A stretch of 57,741 nucleotides of DNA from Chloroflexota bacterium. Its GTDB lineage: Bacteria > Chloroflexota > Chloroflexia > QHBQ01 > JADMIH01. Numbering within the stretch: position 1 is the first letter of the stretch; each line of letters begins with the position of its first letter. Location: positions 1 to 57,741 of the forward strand of contig JADMIH010000005.1 of assembly GCA_015478675.1 (NCBI GenBank), read 5' to 3'. Below the pieces are notes generated by a model. The model did no database searches. It saw only the letters and a list, made by a program, of their open reading frames with translations, and was not told where the DNA came from. The translations under genes and the position numbers were made by a program. Positions 1 to 7,321 of this stretch are shown piece by piece.

Positions 1-63
1 AGGCTCGCCTACGCGGTCTGTTATTGAATTGCTAATGTACAAAGTCGAGCTTAGGAGGCGCGC

Positions 64-1298
64 CTAAATAAGCTGACCAGAAAGGGACGAGGATTGAGGG
101 AAAATGGTGTAGTTCCATTCGCCGTGAAACTCCTCTCTGAGCAGATGCAAGGCAGCCAGTTCATCATCAGTCACTTTCCGCCCTGTAGGATAGATATGGC
201 TGTCCTTTACAGCCGTCACCGTCAAGCCCTCCTCGGTTGTCGTATGTGAAATCAGTTCCAACACCACTGACGTGCACGTCAGTGGGGTGGCTCGCCAATT
301 GATGGAGATGTAGGAGAAGAGGCGGTGCTCGATCTTGTTCCATTTGCTGGTAGCTGGTGGGTAATGCACCACTGAGATGGACAGTTGTTCGTCATTGGAA
401 AACTCCTGTAGTGCTTTCTTCCACAACCGATTTCTAACCCCGTTGGAACCGCCTCCATCAGCCGTGATAAGCAACTGCTTCTTGCCTGGATAGAGTGAGT
501 GGCCCCACTGCTTCCACCATCTGCGGATACTCTCCACCGCAAACTCGGCGGTGTCATGGTCGATACCTACATTCACGAAGCCCGCATTGGCAATCAGGTC
601 GTACACCCCGTAAGGAATAGCTTTGCCATTGGACAGGGAAAGGAAGTCGTACACCGACACTTGCGTGTGTTCCCCTTTGGCAACCCACTCCTCACCGTTG
701 TTCTTGAACTGCCCGATTAGCTCCTTCTTCTTGCAGTCCACCGAAATGATAGGGTTGCCCTGATAGGGTTGCCCTGCCCCTCAAGCTCGTGGCACCTGGC
801 CTTGATGTGGGCGAATTGGGCGTCTCGGTCGGGGTGCGATACTCCTTCGATGTTCTTCTTGTTAGCTCGCAGTGAGTAGTCAAGGTCATGTAAGATCCGT
901 CGGATTGTAGTCTGTGCCACCTCATGCCCCATCCCCTCTAAAGCCTTTTTGAGATGCGCCACACTCCTGGTGGTCCATTTGAGCAAGCTCATCGGGTCGC
1001 CCTTGGGTTGCAGCAGGCTTTCCAGGTCGGGGAGCAACGTCTCATCTATGGCTGTGACCTGCTTGCGTCCCCCACCATACCTACGTATACGACCTCCCGG
1101 TTCATAGACCTCTCCTGCCTCCAATTCTTGCAGCCCCTTGTGGATTGTCTCACGAGTGACCCCTGCCTCGCGTGCCACTCGGCTTATCCCTCCTCTCCCT
1201 ATCCGCTTGGCCTCTGTCGCCACATACAGCCGCCACTGTCGCTCATTGAGCACTCCATGCATCACTTTGTATTGATCTTCCTGAGAGAAATCTATCAT
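64..1298 (-). pseudogene. ISAzo13-family transposase, frameshifted
   Basis: The amino-terminal part (1298 down to about 750) has a helix-turn-helix (GGISRVAREAGVTRETI) followed by the RRYGGGRKQ and LLKWTTRSV motifs. The carboxy-terminal part (about 740 down to 64) carries ADGGGSNG, the KWNKIEHRLFS motif and FHGEWNYTI, all typical of ISAzo13 DDE transposases. The two parts are in different frames. The break coincides with a perfect 14-bp tandem duplication of TGATAGGGTTGCCC at 747-760 and 761-774. Removing one copy restores EGQGNPIISVDCKKKEL, which is the expected sequence, so the duplication is the inactivating lesion. Family assignment is from recognised motifs. The enzyme would have cut and rejoined its own IS ends but should not be made in full length now. 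Confidence 0.85.
747..774. repeat. 14-bp tandem duplication in transposase
   Basis: Two adjacent identical copies of TGATAGGGTTGCCC (747-760, 761-774). Fourteen is not a multiple of three, so the second copy shifts the transposase frame. It looks like replication slippage, and is reversible in principle by loss of one copy. Confidence 0.9.
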
Positions 1299-1357
1299 TT
1301 ACTCAGCTTATCACATCTCTTCCACTTTGTCTGCTTTATTTCCGCGTGCCTCCTTAG

Positions 1358-1989
1358 CAAGGTAAGCACGCCTTTCCTAGCTGAACTGGGTAAGATAAGC
1401 CATGCCGACTACAACTGGGTAACGCTACGAAAGTGCTTTGGAGCTTTCGGGCCGAGCAGGTGTAAAAGAGGCCAAGAACTTATGCATAGTTAGCCGCAAT
1501 AGCAACGCGCTAACACCGGCTAGGGCAGTCGAGCACAGTACATTATGAGGATAACTCCTTTCACAGAAGTTCCTCAATCAACCTTGATGCCCGCTCTTCC
1601 GGCGTAAGCGAGAGTATTTGGTCCGCTCTGCCTCTGCCGACGATTCCACTCGGACTGAGTAAGCCTTACAGTACCAGCCAGTTACTCTTGATTGCTGGCA
1701 CTTTGCACGCGTGTGACTATAAGCTTGTCGGAACGCTGTCTTGGCGTCAAGCCTTTGATTAAGGCAATCTCATCCTCAGTAGCCCTAACCGGCACCTGCA
1801 TACTCAGTGTAAGCTAAGCCTTTGGCTTCCATCCCGCACCCTCGCGCAGTCCGCCATGGGTGTTGTTTCCCTGCTCGGTCATTTTCTCTTCCGTGTACAA
1901 AAGAGAGCGGTATAAAGTATATACCGCCCCCTAATCTCAGTAACTTGTATAACATGCAATCACAGTTACTGTGATAATTTACAATTACA
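1358..1989. other. Remnant DNA left of the Tn7-like element
   Basis: No intact gene is visible. On the minus strand there are fragments of small ORFs: an interrupted one at 1682-1882, and the frame ending at 1561 with ADQILSLTPEERASRLIEELL but no clear start. A short inverted repeat GCGGTATA/TATACCGC lies at 1907-1914/1920-1927. The last 50 bases contain CAGTAACTTG (1938-1947) and CAGTTACTGT (1963-1972), words also found inside the two ends of the Tn7-like element, and the stretch ends in ACA directly before the CCCCT duplication. This is what the end of an older Tn7-like insertion would look like, but it is an inference. Confidence 0.45.
1682..1882 (-). pseudogene. Small degenerate ORF with in-frame stop
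   Basis: Reading down from ATG at 1880-1882 (preceded by GGAAGAGAAA) gives 22 codons containing HGGLREGAGWKPKA and then TAG. The same frame continues to a second ATG (1799-1801) and 39 codons containing ATEDEIALIKGLTPRQRSDKLI before TAA at 1682-1684. The GGxRxGAGxKP motif followed by a 'TEDE.ALIKGLTP.QR.D.LI' segment is a layout I associate with small conserved proteins of mobile elements, so I read this as one decayed gene. Function is unknown. Confidence 0.35.
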
Positions 1990-1994
1990 CCCCT
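1990..1994. repeat. Target site duplication, left copy (CCCCT)
   Basis: CCCCT directly abuts the left terminal repeat at 1995. The same five bases follow the right terminal repeat at 20275-20279. Five base pairs is the duplication length made by Tn7-type transposition. Confidence 0.93.
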
Positions 1995-2016
1995 TGTAGG
2001 TTTTCCTAATTAGTGG
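1995..2016 (+). repeat. Left terminal inverted repeat
   Basis: Begins TGTAGGTTTT, then C, then CTAATTAGTGG. It matches the reverse complement of 20253-20274 at 21 of 22 positions, differing only at position 11 (C here, A at the other end). The TGT terminus is typical of Tn7-like elements. Confidence 0.93.
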
Positions 2017-2297
2017 TAGCAAAAACCCGTTTCACACGCCTATTATACATCGAATAAAGGCAGCTTGTTTCAATAGTTCCTGTAACTGCCTCTACTTAGT
2101 ACGCAAGTTACTGGTAGAATCGTTTTGTTGCTCTAGCGACCCCTATTTCCCCACCTGAGTGGAGCTATTCTAACGCGTACACCTATTGGAAAAACGAGGG
2201 CATAGAACCACCCCTATAGACGCAGGGCACACCTATTCAAAACTATTATGGGCGTAGGCCCTACCAGAGTAAAGTCCCGATACAAAAGAAACAGGCG
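2017..2297. other. Left-end region with candidate TnsB sites
   Basis: A 280-bp non-coding stretch between the terminal repeat and the first gene. Words shared with the right end when both are read inward are AATAAAGGCAG (2053-2063), TTTCAATAGTTCCTG (2068-2082) and AGTTACTG within CAAGTTACTG (2104-2113). A second set repeats only on this side: CGCCTATT (about 2037), ACACCTATTGGAAAAAC (about 2180) and ACACCTATTCAAAAC (about 2229). Multiple repeated sites bound by the transposase are the known end architecture of Tn7 elements. Assignment to TnsB is inferred. Confidence 0.5.
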
Positions 2298-2750
2298 TTA
2301 GCCCTGAGACCTTTTCTTCTTATAACGCCTGGGCGGCCAGGGCCGAGTCTCCTCTTCAGGGTTATGGCGAGCTACATTAACCACAATCTGTACCGACTCG
2401 CCAGGAAGGGCGCTGATAATTACAGGCGCCGGCTTGCCTTTACCACCAGGCATATCCTGCGGAAACACCTGACTTGGGGAGATGCCCAAGAAGCGTACCA
2501 GGGCTTCTAATTCAGCAGCGTAGATAGGCGCGTACCCTTTCTCGAGCTTGCCGTATCTTTTCCGGGATATGCTAAGTTTCGCAGCGCACTCCGAGATGGA
2601 GCGCCCTGCTTCCTCGCGGGCCTGCCTGAGTATCTCTCCTAACTCTCGGTCGCGGTCCTGGAATGACTGCGGGTACTTGCGCGGCTCTGGCTCTGGCTCC
2701 GGCTTTGGTTCTCCCGCGCTCTCGATGTCTCCAGTTACCACGCTTACCAC
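2298..2750 (-). CDS. XRE-family transcriptional regulator (transposon left side)
   Basis: A 150-residue protein. After a Pro/Glu repeat leader (EPKPEPEPEPRK) comes an XRE-type helix-turn-helix (ELGEILRQAREEAGRSISECAAKLSISRKRYGKLEKG), then AAELEALVRFLGISPSQVFP and a tail with the PGESVQIVV motif. The tail and the helix-turn-helix match the second regulator of the element at 18248-18670. It is transcribed away from tnsA, so the interval 2751-3176 probably contains the control region of both, and repression of tns genes is a reasonable guess. The start is GTG. The GTG at codon 4 is better spaced (9 nt) from GGGGGA, so the protein may be three residues shorter. DNA target unknown. Confidence 0.8.
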   Translation of the reverse strand: MVSVVTGDIESAGEPKPEPEPEPRKYPQSFQDRDRELGEILRQAREEAGRSISECAAKLSISRKRYGKLEKGYAPIYAAELEALVRFLGISPSQVFPQDMPGGKGKPAPVIISALPGESVQIVVNVARHNPEEETRPWPPRRYKKKRSQG

Positions 2751-3176
2751 TCCCCCAGACCTTCAGCCAGACCCGCACGCCCCCCTCTAATTTTGCTCTG
2801 GTTTTGGCTCGAAATGCGGCCAAATTAGCTTGCTTTCCCAGAACATTTGAGCCAAAATGTGCCTGGTAATTGGTCTAACGTGCATCTATTTGTCAATAGG
2901 TTTTAGCCAAAAGCTGCAACGAGCGGGCACATTAGCGTGCGCGTGAAGCCTTGCAAAGCACCCTCTACGCACGGCACTATAGCAATATCTAAGTAATATT
3001 CCTCAGTTCCAGCAATGAACACAGCTCTGTACCCAAAACAATAATATCACGGTGCGTCCCGAAGCACAACGGCCCGGCATAACAAGGGCAAGAACGTGAA
3101 GGTATAGCCGGGGCACGCGGAGCGGGAGCATGTTACGAGCCAGGAAAAGTGGGAAGCAAGAGAAAGGAGACTTGAT
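2751..3176. promoter_or_regulatory. Divergent control region between XRE regulator and tnsA
   Basis: No gene is seen. It holds an inverted pair TTTTGGCTCGAAAT (2802-2815) and CATTTGAGCCAAAA (2844-2857), with a further TTTTAGCCAAAA near 2897. These are good candidates for operator half-sites of the divergently transcribed XRE regulator. I could not place a convincing -35/-10 pair for tnsA. The ribosome binding site of tnsA is AAAGGAGA just before 3177. Confidence 0.45.
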
Positions 3177-3974
3177 ATGGGAATACATGGTAAGTTCCCA
3201 AGCGCAAAGACGGGACAGCAGGTAGCATATGGTTCCCCCCTTGAGCGTGACCTGCTGTATTACCTGGACTACGAACAGTATGTACGGCACTACGAAGTTA
3301 TGCCCCTGCCCATAGACGGTGGGGTTAGGACGGGGGCAGGGAACGACCATAGGCAAATCCACCGGCGTGCCTCGGCCTTTAGAGTTACGCTGTGGGACGG
3401 CGAGACCATTAGTAAGGTACTGGTGCAATGCTACCCCGCCACTCTACTGAGCGAACCTGGGGCGCAGCGCGAACTCGCGGCAATAAGGGCATGGGCCGAC
3501 GACAATAGCTACTGCCTGGTGACGGTGACGGATATAGACCTGCGCTCCGGACACAAGTTAGACAACCTCAAGCTACTATGGCGTTATAGCCGCCACCCAG
3601 TGCCGAGCGTGACCGCGCTGCGGTGTGCTGCCCTGGTGGGCGCGGCGGACGAGATGCCCCTCATACAAGTAGCAGCCAGCACGGTCAAAGGCGGTCCACC
3701 CACAGAAGGGCTGGCGACCGTATATAGCCTGCTCTTCAGGCACGTACTGGCCGCAGACCTGCACGAGCCGCTCACTCCCCAAAGCACGTTATGGCTGCCC
3801 GCGCCCCTGCCGCAGCAACGTGGAACACGCGGGCTTGGAATATACCCACAAGCCGATGAGATTAGCCCACTAAGCGGAAGCGGATTAGCAGGCATGGGCC
3901 AGGACGAGAGCGAGAGAGAAAAGAGCAGGAATAAGTCTGCGAAAGGGGGACACCGTGGGACGGTTACGCTTTAA
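3177..3974 (+). CDS. tnsA: TnsA-like transposon endonuclease subunit, probably catalytically dead
   Basis: A 265-residue protein with the TnsA fold: SPLERDLLYYLDY (20-32), YEVMPLPI (39-46), the beta-sheet segment ending LVQCYP (82-87), and GHKLDNLKLLWRYSRH (125-140). In Tn7 TnsA nicks the 5' ends of the element, using Glu, Asp, Gln and Lys (E63, D114, Q130, K132). Here Glu23 and Gln84 are kept, but the usual PDF is SAF (Ala67 in place of Asp) and the usual V(E/Q)VK is VQCY (Tyr86 in place of Lys). The protein is therefore predicted not to cut, while it may still bridge TnsB and TnsC. Start ATG at 3177 with AGAAAGGAGA upstream; the gene overlaps tnsB by 20 bp. Family call is firm, loss of activity is inference from motif alignment by eye. 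Confidence 0.85.
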   Translation: MGIHGKFPSAKTGQQVAYGSPLERDLLYYLDYEQYVRHYEVMPLPIDGGVRTGAGNDHRQIHRRASAFRVTLWDGETISKVLVQCYPATLLSEPGAQRELAAIRAWADDNSYCLVTVTDIDLRSGHKLDNLKLLWRYSRHPVPSVTALRCAALVGAADEMPLIQVAASTVKGGPPTEGLATVYSLLFRHVLAADLHEPLTPQSTLWLPAPLPQQRGTRGLGIYPQADEISPLSGSGLAGMGQDESEREKSRNKSAKGGHRGTVTL

Positions 3975-6228
3975 CATAGGAACCCGCTACCTGTTACGCG
4001 GGCAGTGGTACCTGGTGCGCGACGTGCTGGTGCAAGGCCAGTTACGAGTAAGCAACCAGACCCTGGGCGGGGACGTGGTGGTAGCGCAAAGCGAGCTATA
4101 CGAGGCGTGGGGCCAGGGCGACCTGGTGTTCGAAGTAGCGGGCAACAACACCAGGAAGGGGCAGGATAGCCCTTACCCCACCGAGTACACAGTTGCTGAC
4201 TTCGCCCTACTGGCGGAAGGCCAACGAGCCGAAGCGTGGCGGCGTTACGAGATAATCCGCCCTTTACTGGAGCGCCCAGCCGGAAAGCGCACGCGCGGGA
4301 CGATAGCCGACCACATAGCCACCCTGCTGGCGACGGCGACAAAACAGGGGAAGCCTGTGGCGGTAAGCGCGACCAGCGTTTACAGGTGGCTGCGGGCCTT
4401 CCGGCAGAGCGGCTACGACATACGCGCGCTGGTACCCGCCAGCGACCAACGCGGCGGTAAAGGACGCCCCAGGCTGGCCCCTGACGTAGAGAGGCTCCTT
4501 GAGGGGGTGTTGGCAGAGTGCGCCGCTTCGCCCAACCAGCGTAGCGGCACGGACGTGTACTGGCAAGTGGTAAACCGGGTAGCCGACGAGAATCGCACCC
4601 GGCCACCAGATATGCAACTTGAACCCCCTTCCTACGGCACAGTGTACGGGCGCATTCGGCATAGGGGCGCGGAATCGATACTGCGAAGGCGAGCCAGCCG
4701 CACCGAACGGCAGGCGGATGCAATGGTCTTGCCAGGCCCCCGCACAACAAGAGTCCTGCAACGCGTGGAAATAGACCACACCCCGCTCGACCTGATAGTG
4801 GTAGACGAAACCCAAAGGCTGCCCATAGGACGGCCCTACCTGACGCTCGCGGTGGACGTGTTCAGCGGAATGCCGTTCGGCTTCTATATAGGGTGGGAGC
4901 CATCCAGCTACTACACAGTGATGGAAGCGCTGCTACACGGCATACTGCCCAAGCCCGACTGCCCCGCTATATACCATACAAAGAACCCCTGGCCGGTGTA
5001 CGGCCTGCCAGAGATGCTGGTGGTAGACAACGGCAAAGACTTTGTAGGGCGCGACTTAGCCGATGCCTGTGCCCAGTTAGGCATAGTACTGGAGTATATG
5101 GCTGTGCGCTCTCCGTGGCTGAAGGGGGCGATTGAACGGTTCTTTCGGAGCATAGCGCAAGGGTTAGTACACCCGCTCCCCGGCAGCACCCTGTCAAACG
5201 TGCTCCAACTTGGTGACTACGACCCAGCCAAAGACGCCTGCATAACGCTCGGCGCTTTCACCGAGCTACTCCACATTTTTCTACTGGACGAATATGCCCA
5301 ACGCTGGCACAAAGGCAAGAAGGGGATACCTGCCAGGCTGTGGCACGAGAGTGTACAAAGCGGCTTCGCGCCCGCGCTGCACCACAGCTCCACCGAACTT
5401 CGCATTCTGATGGGGCGGATAGAGGAGCGCACCATCCAGCGCACGGGCATCAACTTTGAAAACCTGCGCTATCAAAGCCCCGACCTGTTCAGGCTCCGCG
5501 CCAGGCTGCCGAAGGGGGCAAAAGTAAAGTTCAAGTACGACCCCAAAGATATAGGTACGCTGCACGTACTCGACACCACCGAGCCAGGGGGTGCCCAGTG
5601 GCTGCCTGTGCCCGCCATAGACCAGGAGTACGCGGCGGGGCTGCCCCTCAAAACCCACCGCCTTCTGCACGAGCTGTTCGTGCGGCAGCGGAGCCAGGGG
5701 CAGGCGGACGTGTGGGAGAGGGCCGAAGTGAAACGCCATGTGCGCGAACTGGTGGCCCGCGAGTTCAGCCTCACCCGCAAATTGGGTAAGCGCAAGCGGC
5801 TCGCCCGCCACCTGCTAGGCATGGGCGACCAGGGCCAACCACAGGTCGCCGGGATTCTACCACCGTTGCCAGGCTCGCCACCCACCCTTCCAGCCCCAAT
5901 CCAGGGGGCCACAACGGCTACGACCGAACGTACCCCTGCGGATGGCGGTAGGGCACCAAAGCCGAAGGGCAAAGCGACAGCAGCGCCCGCCCAGCAACAG
6001 CGCCCACTCGACGCTGTCGACCACGCTGCTGCCGCCGAAGTTCAAACTCAGAGTTATGAAGATGGTGCCGTGAGCGCAGAGCAACCTTTCGGCATAGACG
6101 ACCTGGAGTACGAGTCCGACGCCAACGCCTGGGGGAGCAGCTACGACCTGCCCGCCCCCAGGCCTCGGACGCAGCCACAAGATACCCCCGGCGCGAACGG
6201 GCTGACCAGCCCACGTAGCCGCAAATAA
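3955..6228 (+). CDS. tnsB: TnsB-like DDE transposase
   Basis: A 757-residue Mu/TnsB-type transposase that would bind the element ends and join the 3' ends to target DNA. It has an amino-terminal DNA-binding part with helix-turn-helix segments (about 100-260). The RNase H-like catalytic core contains Asp274 (EIDHTPLD), Asp358 (VVDNGKDF) and Glu394 (KGAIERFF), giving a D-35-E spacing as expected for an active enzyme. The beta-barrel domain follows, then a carboxy-terminal tail rich in Pro, Ala and Gln (about 620-757) that in this family contacts TnsC. Start GTG at 3955 inside the end of tnsA, preceded by GGGGGA. The 20-bp overlap implies translational coupling of TnsA and TnsB, consistent with their acting as one transposase. 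Confidence 0.95.
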   Translation: MGRLRFNIGTRYLLRGQWYLVRDVLVQGQLRVSNQTLGGDVVVAQSELYEAWGQGDLVFEVAGNNTRKGQDSPYPTEYTVADFALLAEGQRAEAWRRYEIIRPLLERPAGKRTRGTIADHIATLLATATKQGKPVAVSATSVYRWLRAFRQSGYDIRALVPASDQRGGKGRPRLAPDVERLLEGVLAECAASPNQRSGTDVYWQVVNRVADENRTRPPDMQLEPPSYGTVYGRIRHRGAESILRRRASRTERQADAMVLPGPRTTRVLQRVEIDHTPLDLIVVDETQRLPIGRPYLTLAVDVFSGMPFGFYIGWEPSSYYTVMEALLHGILPKPDCPAIYHTKNPWPVYGLPEMLVVDNGKDFVGRDLADACAQLGIVLEYMAVRSPWLKGAIERFFRSIAQGLVHPLPGSTLSNVLQLGDYDPAKDACITLGAFTELLHIFLLDEYAQRWHKGKKGIPARLWHESVQSGFAPALHHSSTELRILMGRIEERTIQRTGINFENLRYQSPDLFRLRARLPKGAKVKFKYDPKDIGTLHVLDTTEPGGAQWLPVPAIDQEYAAGLPLKTHRLLHELFVRQRSQGQADVWERAEVKRHVRELVAREFSLTRKLGKRKRLARHLLGMGDQGQPQVAGILPPLPGSPPTLPAPIQGATTATTERTPADGGRAPKPKGKATAAPAQQQRPLDAVDHAAAAEVQTQSYEDGAVSAEQPFGIDDLEYESDANAWGSSYDLPAPRPRTQPQDTPGANGLTSPRSRK

Positions 6229-6250
6229 TACACAACTAAGGAGATATACC

Positions 6251-7318
6251 ATGCCAACCCTACAAACCCCTTTTGACGATATACCCAACGATGAGCAGAA
6301 GCAGCCACATATTAGCGATACTGGCAGCACGGGCAACACGATTAGCCCTAGCCCGCAGGAGCGCTCTCTCACGCGCAAGGAGATATGCCGCCTGCCTGGA
6401 CCGGAACGGTTGCCCTACGTAGAGCAAATTCTTGTCAGATACCCGCTGTGGCGCGACCTGGCCGAAGAGCTACACAGGTGTTACCAGATGAACCGGCTCG
6501 CGGCGGAGCCACAGTGCAAACTGCTGGTGGGACCGACGGGCGCGGGCAAGACGACGCTCGTGGAGTCGGTAGCGAGTCTCTACCCCACCGTATACACCGC
6601 GACCGGCGTAAGGCGGCCAGTACTGAAAGCGACCATACCCGCCCCTGCTACAATCAAAAACCTGGCAACGGTGATACTGTACGGCCTGGGCGACCCCCTG
6701 GCAGGCAAAGGCACCATAGGCAGCATGACCATGCGGATCATCCGCTTCATCAACGACTGCCAGGTAGGGATGCTCGTGCTGGACGAGTTGCAGCATTTCC
6801 TGGACCGAGACAGCAAAGGAAAGGTGCTGCAAAACGTGAGCGACTGGCTCAAGACTGTGATTAAAGAAACGCGGGTAGCCTGCGTATTGGTGGGACTGAA
6901 GGGCGAAGCGGAACAGGTTGTATTTGCTAACCCCCAACTCGCCCGGCTCTTTGGGGACCCTACGGTGTTGTACCCTTTCGAGTGGGACGTGGCGCGCCCT
7001 GACACGATAAGGGAGTTCCGCACGCTGCTCAGGGAGATAGAAAGGGCGCTCCCCCTGAACCGGCCTTCAAACCTGGCGGGCACAGACCTGGCGGCGCGAT
7101 GTTACGCGGCCAGCGAGGGGCTGGTGGGCTACCTGATGGCGCTCATTCGCTGGGCGGCGGGGATGGCCCTGTTGGAAGGCCGAGAGTGCCTGGATGCCGA
7201 GCTTCTAGCGGTGGCTTTCGACCAGCGCCTCGGTGGGGAACGCCGCAAAATAGCTAACCCGTTCAGAGGGGATGCCCCTATCATACCCAGCCCCACAAAG
7301 CCCAGGAACCAGGGGTAG
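6251..7318 (+). CDS. tnsC: TnsC-like AAA+ ATPase, transposition regulator
   Basis: A 355-residue AAA+ ATPase of the TnsC/TniB family. Walker A is GPTGAGKTT (94-102) and Walker B is MLVLDELQHF with Asp178-Glu179. In Tn7-like systems TnsC forms ATP-dependent filaments on target DNA, passes the target choice of TniQ/TnsD to TnsAB and provides target immunity. The start ATG has a very strong ribosome binding site (TAAGGAGATATACC). It lies 22 bp after tnsB and 3 bp before tniQ, so tnsABC-tniQ is clearly one operon. Confidence 0.95.
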   Translation: MPTLQTPFDDIPNDEQKQPHISDTGSTGNTISPSPQERSLTRKEICRLPGPERLPYVEQILVRYPLWRDLAEELHRCYQMNRLAAEPQCKLLVGPTGAGKTTLVESVASLYPTVYTATGVRRPVLKATIPAPATIKNLATVILYGLGDPLAGKGTIGSMTMRIIRFINDCQVGMLVLDELQHFLDRDSKGKVLQNVSDWLKTVIKETRVACVLVGLKGEAEQVVFANPQLARLFGDPTVLYPFEWDVARPDTIREFRTLLREIERALPLNRPSNLAGTDLAARCYAASEGLVGYLMALIRWAAGMALLEGRECLDAELLAVAFDQRLGGERRKIANPFRGDAPIIPSPTKPRNQG

Positions 7319-7321
7319 ACC

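Larger units (their letters stand above)
50..1357 (-). mobile_element. ISAzo13-like insertion sequence, inactivated
   Basis: Imperfect terminal inverted repeats are visible at 50-72 (CTTAGGAGGCGCGC...) and 1335-1357 (reverse complement CTAAGGAGGCACGC...), matching at about 18-19 of 23 positions. They enclose one minus-strand transposase gene that fills the element. The size of about 1.3 kb is small but plausible for this family. I could not identify a convincing target duplication, so the outer edges are good to a few bases only. The element lies outside the Tn7-like transposon that starts at 1995. Confidence 0.75.

Noticed and set aside
954..1493. Plus-strand open frame of 179 codons
   Set aside because: It is antisense to the IS transposase, runs past the IS end and shows no family motif.
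3971..4750. Minus-strand open frame of 259 codons opposite tnsB
   Set aside because: Low-complexity Arg/Pro/Cys-rich translation typical of a shadow frame of a GC-rich gene.
6238..6253. AAGGAGATATACCATG before tnsC equals the ribosome site of common expression vectors
   Set aside because: The surrounding sequence is natural tns operon DNA on both sides and no other vector sequence is present; it is a strong natural site that matches by chance.
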